Positions 1-8,641 of a DNA stretch of 39,688 bases are shown one piece after another. Under the pieces are notes generated by a model that did no database searches, was not told the origin of the DNA, and was given only the letters and a program-made list of their open reading frames with translations. A program made the position numbers and the translations under genes. The stretch comes from JBJXFY01 sp046155815 (GTDB lineage: Bacteria > Verrucomicrobiota > Verrucomicrobiia > Limisphaerales > CAIMTB01), in assembly GCA_046155815.1 (NCBI GenBank), contig JBJXFY010000210.1:1-39688 (forward strand), given 5' to 3'. The stretch's first letter is position 1; each line of letters begins with the position of its first letter.

Positions 1-615
1 GGCGATTTCCTCCAGGGTGCGGCGGTTCGTCCGGCCGCAGGCTTCGCCTGGCATGCTGAGCGGGCTGCTGGCGAAGGTGCCGGTGAGTCCGCGCGCGCCG
101 AGGTGGGGACGGCCATCGAGCATCAGACAGCCGCTGATGCCCGTGCCAATGGTGAGGTAAAGGAACTGGGAAAAAGCCCGGCCCGCGCCGAAGCGGGCCT
201 CGGCCAGCGCGGCGGCGCGCACGTCGGCCTCGAAGCACGCCGGGGCCACCGCCGAAAGCTCGTCCAGCACCGGCAGGTCCAGCCACGGCAGGCAGTTGGC
301 GCTGGCCGGCCGGCCGGCGCAGTCCACCAGTTCGCAGACGCCCAGGCCAAGGGCGCGGACGGAGGCGCCGGCCGCGGCGGCCTCGGCGGCGAGTTCGTGC
401 GCGAGGCGAAGGACATCGTCGAGCACGGCCCGGCCGCCGCGTTCCGCGCCGGTGGGGATCACGCGGCGCGCCAGCACGTGGCCTCCAGGCAGCGCGGCGA
501 GCCCGGCGGCGATCTTCGTGCCGCCGAGGTCGAAGCCGAGGGCGTGTTGAACCGAAGGCAGCGACGGGAGCGGGGAAGGCGTGCCGCCGCCGGATTCGTG
601 TCCGTTCGTGCTCAT
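1..615 (-). CDS. ROK-family sugar kinase-like protein (3' end outside window)
   Basis: Partial: 205 codons are present and the frame runs off the window edge. The N-terminal phosphate-binding motif DLGGTK is at residues 29-34 and the second glycine loop TIGTGISG is present, so the ROK (glucokinase/N-acetylglucosamine kinase/NagC) fold is clear. ROK kinases phosphorylate hexoses or amino sugars in the cytoplasm. Two things are odd. The usual zinc motif CxCGxxGCxE is reduced to a single Cys in GEACGRTNRRTLEE, and the usual NDAN catalytic segment reads EADVRAAAL, keeping the Asp but losing both Asn. The ATG was chosen because no ATG, GTG or TTG lies in frame between it and DLGGTK; it has AGGGAA about 10 bases upstream. 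The first codons lie inside a short repeat (593-626). Last gene of the five-gene operon seen here, 16 bases after nagB. Whether it is a kinase or a sugar-binding regulator cannot be settled from this fragment, though no helix-turn-helix precedes the domain. Confidence 0.85.
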   Translation of the reverse strand, partial: MSTNGHESGGGTPSPLPSLPSVQHALGFDLGGTKIAAGLAALPGGHVLARRVIPTGAERGGRAVLDDVLRLAHELAAEAAAAGASVRALGLGVCELVDCAGRPASANCLPWLDLPVLDELSAVAPACFEADVRAAALAEARFGAGRAFSQFLYLTIGTGISGCLMLDGRPHLGARGLTGTFASSPLSMPGEACGRTNRRTLEEIA

Positions 616-626
616 TCGTGGTGGAT
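593..626. repeat. Short tandem repeat, 10-base period, three units
   Basis: On the plus strand TTCGTG occurs at 595-600, 605-610 and 615-620, an exact 10-base period over three units. It covers the start codon of the ROK gene, so that protein's first residues (MSTNGHES) are encoded by the repeat. The layout matches one arm of the inverted repeat at 8642-8737, although the unit sequence differs. No inverted partner is seen nearby. Confidence 0.7.
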
Positions 627-631
627 TCCCT

Positions 632-1369
632 TCATCCGCCGGGCCGGAGGACGGCGCTCCGCACGCCGGCCGCCGCGGCGGTGTCCACGAGAACCTCGGT
701 GGCCGGGTGCCCTTGGAGCAGCGAGGCGGGGCACTGTGGCGTGCGCGGCCCTTCAAGCATGGCCTGCAGGGCGCCGGTTTTGTGCGGGCCGAACGCGAGC
801 AGCAGGATGCGGCGCGCCGCGAGGATCGTCTTCATGCCCACCGTCGCCCCGCGCGCAGGCGCGTAGTTGCCGCCGAACCACTGCCGGTTCGCCTCCACGG
901 AAATGGGGTCGAGATCCAGCACGCGCGCCGCTGTTTCCTCGGTGCTGCCCGGCTCGTTGAAGCCGAGGTGGCCGTTTTGCCCGAGGCCGAGCACGAGCAC
1001 GTCCAGCCCGCCGGCCGCGGCGATGCGGGCCTCGTGCCGCTGCACGCTGGCGAGCGCGTCGGCCTCGACGGAGCTGACGGTGAAGTACCTTTGCGCCGGC
1101 ACGCCCCACGGTTCGGCGGCCGTGCGGCGGATGAGGTTGGCACAGTTGCGCGGTTCCTCCGGCGGCACGCCGACGTACTCGTCGAGCGCGTGGAGGTGGA
1201 GATGCGCGAGCGCGAGGCCGCGGCTGGCGACGAGGCGGTACAGCGCGAGCGGCGTGTTGCCCGCGGCGAGCATGACCTGGCGCGTGTCCGGCGCGGCGAG
1301 CCACGCGGCGAGGAGGTCGGCCGCGGCGGTGTTGGCGGCATCGGGTGTGGCGGAGACCTGGACGTTCAT
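632..1369 (-). CDS. Glucosamine/galactosamine-6-phosphate isomerase-deaminase family (NagB-like)
   Basis: 245 residues, close to the usual family length. Family features: GNTPLALY near residues 38-45 (phosphate loop), LDEYVG at 62-67 with the Asp63 equivalent of the proton-transferring Asp72 of E. coli NagB, and GLGQNGHLGFNEP at 128-140 holding His134 and Glu139. The family deaminates and isomerises an amino-hexose 6-phosphate to the ketose phosphate plus ammonia in the cytoplasm. The residue corresponding to catalytic Asp141 of E. coli NagB is Asn132 here; I recall this change in galactosamine-6-phosphate isomerase-type relatives, so the substrate may not be glucosamine-6-phosphate. The ATG overlaps the stop of the upstream methyltransferase as ATGA, implying translational coupling. 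The ROK gene follows 16 bases later, which fits an amino-sugar route. Confidence 0.88.
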   Translation of the reverse strand: MNVQVSATPDAANTAAADLLAAWLAAPDTRQVMLAAGNTPLALYRLVASRGLALAHLHLHALDEYVGVPPEEPRNCANLIRRTAAEPWGVPAQRYFTVSSVEADALASVQRHEARIAAAGGLDVLVLGLGQNGHLGFNEPGSTEETAARVLDLDPISVEANRQWFGGNYAPARGATVGMKTILAARRILLLAFGPHKTGALQAMLEGPRTPQCPASLLQGHPATEVLVDTAAAAGVRSAVLRPGG

Positions 1370-2322
1370 GCCGCGCCTCCCGCGCCGGCCACGCCGCGGG
1401 CGAGGGCACGGATGTAGGCCGCGTTGCAGCCGCAGCAGCCGCCGGCGTAGCCGATGCCTTCGCTCCGCGCCTGCTTGCCGAACTCGAAGAACTCGCGCCG
1501 CGAGACCTGGATCGTCTCCAGGTCGTCCGGGAACGCGGGCAGACGCGTGAACGAGTGGCACTGCTCCGTGGTGTGGAAGGCGGCGGGCTGCGCGGCCAGC
1601 GGCACGTTCACGGCACCGCGCATCTTGCGGAGCAGCGCGAGCATCCTTGCCGGCTCCTGCTCGCAGTTCGCGCCCACGGCCACGGCGCCGAGGTCCGCCA
1701 TGACGCGCGCGCACTCGGCCGGCGGGTGGCCGTCGGTGCACTGCGTGACGAGCGGGCGGAAGCTCATCGTGGCCACGGCCGGGAGCCCCACGTCGGCCGC
1801 ACATTTCAAGGCGACCCGCATCTCGGCGAGGTGGAAGAAGGTCTCGAGGATCAGGAAGTCCACGCCGGCGTCCTTGAGCATGCGGATCTGCTCGGCGAGA
1901 TGATCGCGCGACTTGTCGAGCGAACCGATGCCCTCGCGCTCGGTAAGCTGCGTGCGCGAGACGCTGCCGGCCACGAGGGCCCTGCTTCCCGCAATCTCCT
2001 TCGCGAGCTTCACGGCGGCGTGGTTGATGCGCTCCGTGTCCGCGCCGTAGCCCGCGCGGCCGAGCTTCTCGCGCGTGCCGAAGAAGGTCAGCGCCTGCAG
2101 CACCTGCGAGCCGGCGCCGAGGAATTCGCGGTGCAGCTCGCGCAGCGCGCCGGGGTTCTCGATGGCGACCTCGGGCGTGAACTGCCCGCTGCCGCGGCCG
2201 GTGCCGACCTTCTCGCGGCCGGAGCCGCTGTCCACGTGGCCGCGGCGCTCGAGTTCGATGAGGTAGCCGCCATCGCCGAGGACGACGCCGGACTGCAGGA
2301 GTTCAGTGAGGGGGGAAGGCAT
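1366..2322 (-). CDS. Homocysteine S-methyltransferase family protein (BHMT/MmuM-like)
   Basis: 318 residues. The zinc-binding cysteines of the pfam02574 fold are all present: Cys220 in VGANC and Cys296-Cys297 in YAGGCCGCN. The start, VVLGDGGYLIELERRGHV, matches the N-terminal barrel strand of betaine- and S-methylmethionine-homocysteine methyltransferases. The reaction moves a methyl group from a donor such as betaine or S-methylmethionine to homocysteine, giving methionine; the donor cannot be read from sequence. The ATG lies two bases after the stop of the EamA gene and the 3' end overlaps nagB by four bases, so it sits in the middle of a tightly packed operon. Its presence in an amino-sugar operon is unexpected. 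Confidence 0.9.
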   Translation of the reverse strand: MPSPLTELLQSGVVLGDGGYLIELERRGHVDSGSGREKVGTGRGSGQFTPEVAIENPGALRELHREFLGAGSQVLQALTFFGTREKLGRAGYGADTERINHAAVKLAKEIAGSRALVAGSVSRTQLTEREGIGSLDKSRDHLAEQIRMLKDAGVDFLILETFFHLAEMRVALKCAADVGLPAVATMSFRPLVTQCTDGHPPAECARVMADLGAVAVGANCEQEPARMLALLRKMRGAVNVPLAAQPAAFHTTEQCHSFTRLPAFPDDLETIQVSRREFFEFGKQARSEGIGYAGGCCGCNAAYIRALARGVAGAGGAA

Positions 2323-2324
2323 GG

Positions 2325-3212
2325 TCAGGAATGAGGATGGCGGATTGGGGAATGCGGAACGACCGGCTCGCGCGACAGCGCGGCGACCGAGGCGAGCGCA
2401 ACGGCGACGCCGAGCGCTTCGCGGGCGCCGATCTTTTCGCCGAGCAGCAGCAGCGCGAGGCCGATGCTGACGAGCGGGAAGAGGTTGACCAGCGGGGCCA
2501 CGACGGCCGCCTTGCCGCCGGCCGCGTAGGCGGCGAGCACGGCGAAGTTGCCGAACGCGAGCAGGAAGCCGAGCGCCACCACCAGCGCCCAGGTGCGGCC
2601 GGTGACCTCCGCGGGCCAAGGCTCGCGCAGTGCGTACCAGACGCCCATCGGCACGAACGCGCCGAGGTACACCAGCGCCGCGGCCTCCGCCGAGGTATCC
2701 TGCGTGGCCAGCTTCTGGAGGAATCCGGACAGGCCCCACAGCAGGATCGGCGGCAGCGCCACCACCACGGTCGGCGAGAGCAGGCCGGCGCCGTCGGAGA
2801 CGTTGAAGAGCCAGATGGCGACGAAGGCCAGCCCCAGCCCAGCCGCCTGCACCGCGCCCAGTTTTTCGCGCAACAGCACGAGCGCCAGCAGCACGGTGAC
2901 GACCGGCGCCAGGGCCACCAGCGAGATCACCGAGGCGAAGCGCTCGCCCCGAGCGGCGGCCGCATAATACGGGATGTTTGCGAGGCACGAGACCACGCCG
3001 CCGGCGAGGGCCAGCAGCAGCCCGCGCCGCGAGGCCCGGCGGAGCCGTCCACGACCGGACAGCGCGAGCAGCGCCAGCACCGGCAGGAAGCCCAGCGTCG
3101 AAAGCGCCTGGTTCTGCTCCGCCGTCAGGGCGCTGCCGAGCAGGCGGGAAAGGAAGGCCCAGCCTCCCCACGCGGCGAGCGTGAGCAGGGTCCAGAGCAG
3201 CCAGGCGGGCAT
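2325..3212 (-). CDS. EamA/DMT-superfamily membrane transporter
   Basis: 295 residues with about ten hydrophobic segments in two similar halves, as in EamA drug/metabolite transporters. The halves begin near LLWTLLTLAAWGGWAFLSRL and PPILLWGLSGFLQKLA, and each ends with a Glu-Lys pair before the last helix (LLREKLGAVQAAGL and LLGEKIGAREALGV), a typical family feature. It probably moves a small metabolite across the inner membrane; direction and substrate are unknown. Start choice is open: ATG at 3212, or an in-frame GTG two codons upstream (3216-3218) that overlaps the DUF1080 stop as GTGA and sits five bases after AAGGAG. Second gene of the operon, so the cargo is probably linked to sugar or methyl metabolism (inference). 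Confidence 0.85.
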   Translation of the reverse strand: MPAWLLWTLLTLAAWGGWAFLSRLLGSALTAEQNQALSTLGFLPVLALLALSGRGRLRRASRRGLLLALAGGVVSCLANIPYYAAAARGERFASVISLVALAPVVTVLLALVLLREKLGAVQAAGLGLAFVAIWLFNVSDGAGLLSPTVVVALPPILLWGLSGFLQKLATQDTSAEAAALVYLGAFVPMGVWYALREPWPAEVTGRTWALVVALGFLLAFGNFAVLAAYAAGGKAAVVAPLVNLFPLVSIGLALLLLGEKIGAREALGVAVALASVAALSREPVVPHSPIRHPHS

Positions 3213-3214
3213 TC

Positions 3215-3841
3215 TCACGGCAGCTCCTTCACGCGCAGGCTGCGGAAGCGCACGGTTTTTCCGTCGTCGTAGCTCTGCAGGCCGAGGTGGCCGGAGGCCG
3301 TGCGGCGTTCCGGGTCGGTCCAGGAAGTGACGAGCCGGCCGTTGAGGCGCACCTCGTAGAGCTGGTTGGTGCAGAGAAGCTCGAACTCGTTCCATTCACC
3401 GGGGGCGCGGGTGTTGGCCGCGGCCGAGGCCGCGAACGGATAGATCGAGCCGGTGCGCCACGCCGGCTTTTCCGGCTCCGGGTCGCCAATCTCCAGCTCG
3501 TGCCCGCGCTTCACCGCCATCCACGGGTCGTCGCCGGGCGGAGGGAAGCGCACGAACACGCCGGAATCCGCGGCCGGCTGCTCCTGCACGAACTCGCCGC
3601 GCAGCACGAAGTTCGTGAAGATGCGGTTCGTATACCACCACAGGCCCATTCCGCCGTGCGCCGTGGCGACCCCGTCCTCCAGCGTGAAGCCGCCGGGGCG
3701 GAACTGCGTCCAGCCCGCGGCGGCCGGCGCGGCGAGCAGCGGCGTGAAGCCCGGCTCCGCCGCCGGCCCTTGGTCCGCCGCAAGGAGGGCGGCGGCGAAG
3801 GCCGGCACGGCGAGGCTCGGGAGCGCGGCGCACGGACGCAT
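3215..3841 (-). CDS. Exported DUF1080 (3-keto-disaccharide hydrolase-like) protein
   Basis: 208 residues with an N-terminal signal peptide (MRPCAALPSLAVPAFAAALL then ADQGPAAEP). The body is a single DUF1080 beta-sandwich (concanavalin-like fold): GFTPLL, FTLEDGVATAHGG, FVLRGEF, DSGVFVRFPP, GHELEIGD, TGSIYPF, APGEWNEFELLC, YEVRLNGRLV, GHLGLQSY and FRSLRVKELP come in the usual order. The family is abundant in Verrucomicrobiota and Planctomycetota, is linked to carbohydrate degradation, and some members cleave 3-keto sugars; activity here is inferred only. AGGG lies five bases before the ATG. It is the first gene of the leftward operon and diverges from the XylR-like regulator. Confidence 0.87.
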   Translation of the reverse strand: MRPCAALPSLAVPAFAAALLAADQGPAAEPGFTPLLAAPAAAGWTQFRPGGFTLEDGVATAHGGMGLWWYTNRIFTNFVLRGEFVQEQPAADSGVFVRFPPPGDDPWMAVKRGHELEIGDPEPEKPAWRTGSIYPFAASAAANTRAPGEWNEFELLCTNQLYEVRLNGRLVTSWTDPERRTASGHLGLQSYDDGKTVRFRSLRVKELP

Positions 3842-3887
3842 GAACGCCCTGTGACTGCCACCGAACCGCCGGTGCGGCAATGCACTT

Positions 3888-3921
3888 GGGTGCAAAACAA
3901 ATTGAGTTTTTGTCCACACCC
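3888..3921. promoter_or_regulatory. Candidate operator: nested palindrome in the divergent promoter region
   Basis: An AT-rich island in very GC-rich DNA. The inner arms CAAAAC (3893-3898) and GTTTTTG (3906-3912) face each other across seven bases, and the outer arms GGGTG (3888-3892) and CACCC (3917-3921) extend the dyad with a two-base offset. It lies between the divergent DUF1080 operon and the XylR-like regulator. This is what an operator for a dimeric sugar-responsive regulator should look like. Binding by the adjacent regulator is inference. Confidence 0.5.
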
Positions 3922-3936
3922 GCGGAAACCGTCCCC

Positions 3937-5121
3937 GTGCCCCGCCGCGCCGCCCCTCCCGCCGCCCGGCGCCGCGTGGCCGTGTGCGTGGACAAGAGCC
4001 GCGCCTACGGCCGCGGCGTGCTGCGCGGCATCGCCGGGTACGTCGAGACGCACGGCCGGTGGTCGCTCACGCTGCACCCGCGCGCCTCGGGCCGCTACAG
4101 CGCGGACTGGCTGCGCGACTGGCAGGGCGACGGCGTGCTGGCCTTCATCGAGGACGAAGCCGTGGCGGCGGCGCTGCGCCACGCGCGCCTCCCGGCCATC
4201 GAGCTGTTCGGCCACCGGCTGGACCTCGGCCTGCCGCACGTCGGCAACGACGAGGAGGCCATCGGCCGGCTTGCGGCGGAGCACCTGCTGGCGCGGCAGT
4301 TCCGCCACTTTGCCTTCGCCGGCCTGACGGACGCGCTGTGGTCGGAACGGCGGCGGCGCGGCTTCGCGGAGCGCCTGGGTAGGGCGAAGCTGCGGCCGGA
4401 GACGTTCGCCTGCGCGGATGATGACGACGCCAGCCTCGCCGCGTGGGAGGCGAACCAGCGCCGGCTCCGCGCCTGGCTGCGCGGCCTGCCCCGCCCGGCC
4501 GCCGTAATGGCCGCCAGCGACCGCCTCGCGCTGCGCCTGCTCGATGCCTGCCGCGCGGAGGGCCTCGGCGTGCCGGAGCAGCTCGCCGTGATCGGCGTGG
4601 ACAACGACGAGGAAACCTGCCGCCTCGCGGACCCGCCGCTGACGAGCGTGTGCGACGACGCGCCGGAAGTCGGCCGGCGCGCCGCGGCGCTGCTGGACGC
4701 CTGGATGTCCGGCCGGCGCGTGGCGAAGGACACGCTCATCCTCGTCCCGCCGGCCGGCGTGGCCACGCGGCGCTCGACCGAAGTCACCGCCGTGGACGAC
4801 CCGCTGGTGGCGCGGGCCTGCGGGCTGATCCGCGAGCGCGCCTGCGACGGGTTGACGGCTGCCGGGCTGGCCCGCGAGCTGCGGGTGTCACGGAGCCATT
4901 TCTACGCGCGTTTCCGCCGCGCGCTGGGCCGCCGGCCGCACGAGGAGATTCTGCGGACGCGCCTCGAACTTGCGCAGGCGCTGCTGCGGCAGGGCGCGCT
5001 GTCCGCGGCGGAGGTCGCCGCCCGCTGCGGCTTCGCGCATCCGGAGTACCTGACCGTGGCGTTCAAGCGCGAGCTGGGCGTGACACCGGGGGCGTTCCGG
5101 CTGCGCGGCGGCCCTGGTTGA
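3937..5121 (+). CDS. XylR-like transcription regulator: LacI-type sugar sensor fused to AraC helix-turn-helix
   Basis: 394 residues from the chosen GTG. It has two domains. The N-terminal two-thirds is a periplasmic-binding/LacI-type sensor: RVAVCVDKSRAYGRGVLRGI near the start, then VGNDEEAIGRLAAEHLL, FAFAGL, AVMAASDRLALRLLDAC and LAVIGVDNDEETC. The C-terminal ~100 residues form an AraC/XylS double helix-turn-helix (LTAAGLARELRVSRSHFYARF and VAARCGFAHPEYLTVAFKREL). This architecture is that of E. coli XylR, which binds a sugar and activates catabolic genes. An in-frame ATG at 3880 would add 19 residues, but that extension runs through the operator-like palindrome and has no ribosome-binding site, whereas GGAAA precedes the GTG. 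It probably controls the divergent DUF1080-ROK operon and possibly the downstream oxidoreductase. Confidence 0.9.
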   Translation: MPRRAAPPAARRRVAVCVDKSRAYGRGVLRGIAGYVETHGRWSLTLHPRASGRYSADWLRDWQGDGVLAFIEDEAVAAALRHARLPAIELFGHRLDLGLPHVGNDEEAIGRLAAEHLLARQFRHFAFAGLTDALWSERRRRGFAERLGRAKLRPETFACADDDDASLAAWEANQRRLRAWLRGLPRPAAVMAASDRLALRLLDACRAEGLGVPEQLAVIGVDNDEETCRLADPPLTSVCDDAPEVGRRAAALLDAWMSGRRVAKDTLILVPPAGVATRRSTEVTAVDDPLVARACGLIRERACDGLTAAGLARELRVSRSHFYARFRRALGRRPHEEILRTRLELAQALLRQGALSAAEVAARCGFAHPEYLTVAFKRELGVTPGAFRLRGGPG

Positions 5122-5196
5122 AGGCCTGCCCGCGGCGTGGCCCGCCGCCGTCCTTTTGAATTGCCCCGCCGTTCCGTTCCGTCCGAAATCCGTCCC

Positions 5197-6654
5197 ATGA
5201 ACTCCCTGACCCGCCGGTCCTTCGTCAAGCGCACCGCCACCACTGCCGCCGTGCTGTCCGCCGCGTCCTGGAACCGCGTGCTCGGCTCGAACGAGGCCGT
5301 GCGCGTCGGCGTCATCGGCTTCCGCGGCCGGGGCGGCGACCACATCGGCGGCCTGTCAGGCATCCCCGGCGTCCGCATGGCGGGCCTGTGCGACGTGGAC
5401 GGCAAGGTGCTCGACGCCGAGGTGAAGAAGCGCAACGAGAAGGGCGAGGACGTGAAGGGCTTCACGGACATGCGGAAGCTTTTCGAGGACAAGTCCATTG
5501 ACGTCGTCACCACCGCGACGCCGAACCACTGGCACGCGTTGCTCACCGTCTGGGCCTGCCAGGCCGGCAAGGACGTGTACTGCGAGAAGCCCGTGTCCCA
5601 CAATGTCTGGGAGGGCCGCCAGGCCGTGAACGCCGCGCGCAAGTACAACCGCGTGGTCCAGACCGGCACGCAGAGCCGCTCGAGCCACGCGATCAAGGAG
5701 GCCGTCGAGTGGGTCCAGGCCGGCAACCTCGGCAAGATCACCCTCGCGCGCGGCCTCTGCTACAAGCCGCGCCGCAGCATCGGCAAGGTCACCGCGCCGA
5801 CGCCCATCCCGCCGGGGATTGACTACGACCTCTGGTGCGGCCCCGCGCCGATGGTCCCGCTGATGCGGCAGAACCTCCACTACGACTGGCACTGGGTCTG
5901 GGACACCGGCAACGGCGACGTCGGCAACCAGGGCATCCACCAGATGGACATCGCCCGCTGGTTCCTGGGCGAGCAGGAGCTGTCCTCCCGCGTCATCAGC
6001 GCCGGCGGCCGGCTCGGCTACGTGGACGACGGCCAGACCCCCAATACGCAGGTGGTGTACCACCATTACGACCGCGCGCCGCTCATCTTCGAGGTGCGCG
6101 GCCTGCCCCAGGACAGGGCCAGCCAGGCCGACGCGCTCTGGACCAAGAGCATGGACAAGTTCATGGGCGGCTCCGTCGCGGTCGTCATCCACTGCGAGGG
6201 CGGCCACGTCCTTGTGCCTTCCTACTCGGAAGCCGTCGCCTTGGACACCACCGGCACGGAGCTGAAGCGCTGGAAGGGCGCGAAGAACCACTACGAGAAC
6301 TGGATCGAGGCCGTGCGCGCGCGGAAGCCGGCTCTGCTCACCGCCGACATCCTCGAGGGCCACCTCTCCAGCGCGCTCTGCCACACCGGCAACGTCTCGT
6401 ACCTGCTGGGCAGCCGGATGAAGCCCGGCGAGGCCCGCGAGCGGCTGGCCGGTTTCAGCGGGCTCCACGAGGCGTACGACCGCATGGTCGAGCATCTGCG
6501 GAGGAACGAGATCAACCTGGACGAGGACAGACTGGCCCTCGGCGCCGGCCTGACGATGGACCCGAAGACCGAGCGGTTTGCCGGCAACGACGCGGCCAAC
6601 CGCCTGCTGACCCGCGAGTACCGGAAGCCCTACGTCGTGCCGGAACAGGTGTAG
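5197..6654 (+). CDS. Tat-exported Gfo/Idh/MocA-family oxidoreductase
   Basis: 485 residues. It starts with a twin-arginine signal (MNSLTRRSFVKR then a hydrophobic stretch), so the protein should be exported folded with its cofactor. The N-terminal Rossmann domain begins VRVGVIGFRGRGGDH, and the hallmark EKP motif is present (VYCEKPVSHN). The large C-terminal half has the alpha/beta sheet fold typical of the long bacterial members (YDLWCGPAP, YDWHWVWDTGNGDVGNQGIHQ, ARWFLGE). Family members oxidise or reduce sugars and inositols using tightly bound NAD(P); exported members are numerous in Verrucomicrobiota and Planctomycetota. It lies 75 bases after the XylR-like regulator on the same strand. 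The substrate is not identifiable. Its 3' end converges with oppF 13 bases away. Confidence 0.93.
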   Translation: MNSLTRRSFVKRTATTAAVLSAASWNRVLGSNEAVRVGVIGFRGRGGDHIGGLSGIPGVRMAGLCDVDGKVLDAEVKKRNEKGEDVKGFTDMRKLFEDKSIDVVTTATPNHWHALLTVWACQAGKDVYCEKPVSHNVWEGRQAVNAARKYNRVVQTGTQSRSSHAIKEAVEWVQAGNLGKITLARGLCYKPRRSIGKVTAPTPIPPGIDYDLWCGPAPMVPLMRQNLHYDWHWVWDTGNGDVGNQGIHQMDIARWFLGEQELSSRVISAGGRLGYVDDGQTPNTQVVYHHYDRAPLIFEVRGLPQDRASQADALWTKSMDKFMGGSVAVVIHCEGGHVLVPSYSEAVALDTTGTELKRWKGAKNHYENWIEAVRARKPALLTADILEGHLSSALCHTGNVSYLLGSRMKPGEARERLAGFSGLHEAYDRMVEHLRRNEINLDEDRLALGAGLTMDPKTERFAGNDAANRLLTREYRKPYVVPEQV

Positions 6655-6667
6655 CGCCGGGCGGCCC

Positions 6668-7647
6668 TCAGATCTCCCCCGCGCGCACGCAGGCCAAGTC
6701 CCGGCCGTCGTGCGGCCGCAGTTCCGGGCGTTCCCCGCGGCAGCGCTCCTCGGCATACGGGCAGCGCGGGTGGAAGGCGCAGCCGGCCGGCGGGTTCAGC
6801 GGCGAGGGCGGGTCGCCCGCGAGGATCACGCGGGCCCGCGCCCGCTCGCGGTCCGGGTCCGGCAGCGGCACGGCGCTGACCAGGGCGCGCGTGTAGGGAT
6901 GCGCCGGCCGCGAGAAGATGTCCGCCGCCGGCCCCAGCTCGACGATCCGGCCGAGGTACATCACCGCGATGCGGTTGCTGATGTGCTTCACCACGGCGAG
7001 GTCGTGCGAGATGAAGACGAGCGTCAGTCCCAGCTCCCGCGAGAGTTTCGCCAGCAGGTGGATGCTCTGCGCCGGGATCGCGACGTCGAGCGCGCGCACC
7101 GGCTCGTCGGCCACGATGAGCCGCGGCCCGACGGCGAGGGCGCGGGCGATGGCGATGCGCTGCCGCTGGCCGCCGGAGAATTCGTGCGGGTACTTCCGCT
7201 GGAAGCGCGGCGCCAGGCCCACCTGCTCCATCAGCGCGGCCACGCGCCCGGGCAGCTCCGTCGCCGGCACGTTGCGGTGCGCACGCAGGGCCTCGGCCAG
7301 CGTGGCAAAGACCGTCATGCGCGGGTTCAGCGAGGCGTAGGGATCCTGGAAAATCATCTGGAAATCCCGCCGGGCCATCCGCAGTTCCGCCGGGGGCATC
7401 GTGGCGAGGTTGCGGCCGGCGAGCACGACGGCCCCGGCGGTCGGCCGCACGAGCTGGAGGATGGTGCGGCCGAGCGTGGACTTGCCGCAGCCGGACTCGC
7501 CCACGAGTCCGAGGATCTCGCCCTCCCGCAGGTCGAGGGAAACGCCGTCCACCGCGCGCACGGTCCCGGTGCGCCGCCGGAAGACGACGCCGCGCTCGAC
7601 GGGGAAATGCGTCCGCACGTCGCGCAGCTCGAGGAAGGGGGCGGGAC

Positions 7648-7651
<4 letters not shown>
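6668..7651 (-). CDS. oppF: Oligopeptide/dipeptide ABC transporter ATP-binding protein, OppF/DppF type
   Basis: 327 residues. Walker A is GESGCGKST (51-59), the signature SGGQRQR is at 159-165, Walker B is LIVADEP and the H-loop His216 lies in FISHDLAV. A C-terminal peptide-transporter extension carries four cysteines (GCAFHPRCPY, ERC, ACVR), a segment reported in some relatives to hold an iron-sulphur cluster. It energises uptake through OppBC from the cytoplasmic side. Oddities: the D-loop, normally SALD, reads RALD (Arg186), and two positions later in the helix AIPAQ replaces the usual SIQAQ (Pro193). Last gene of the operon; its ATG overlaps the oppD stop as ATGA. Confidence 0.92.
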
Positions 7652-8631
<980 letters not shown>

Positions 8632-8641
8632 CAGGATGGGG

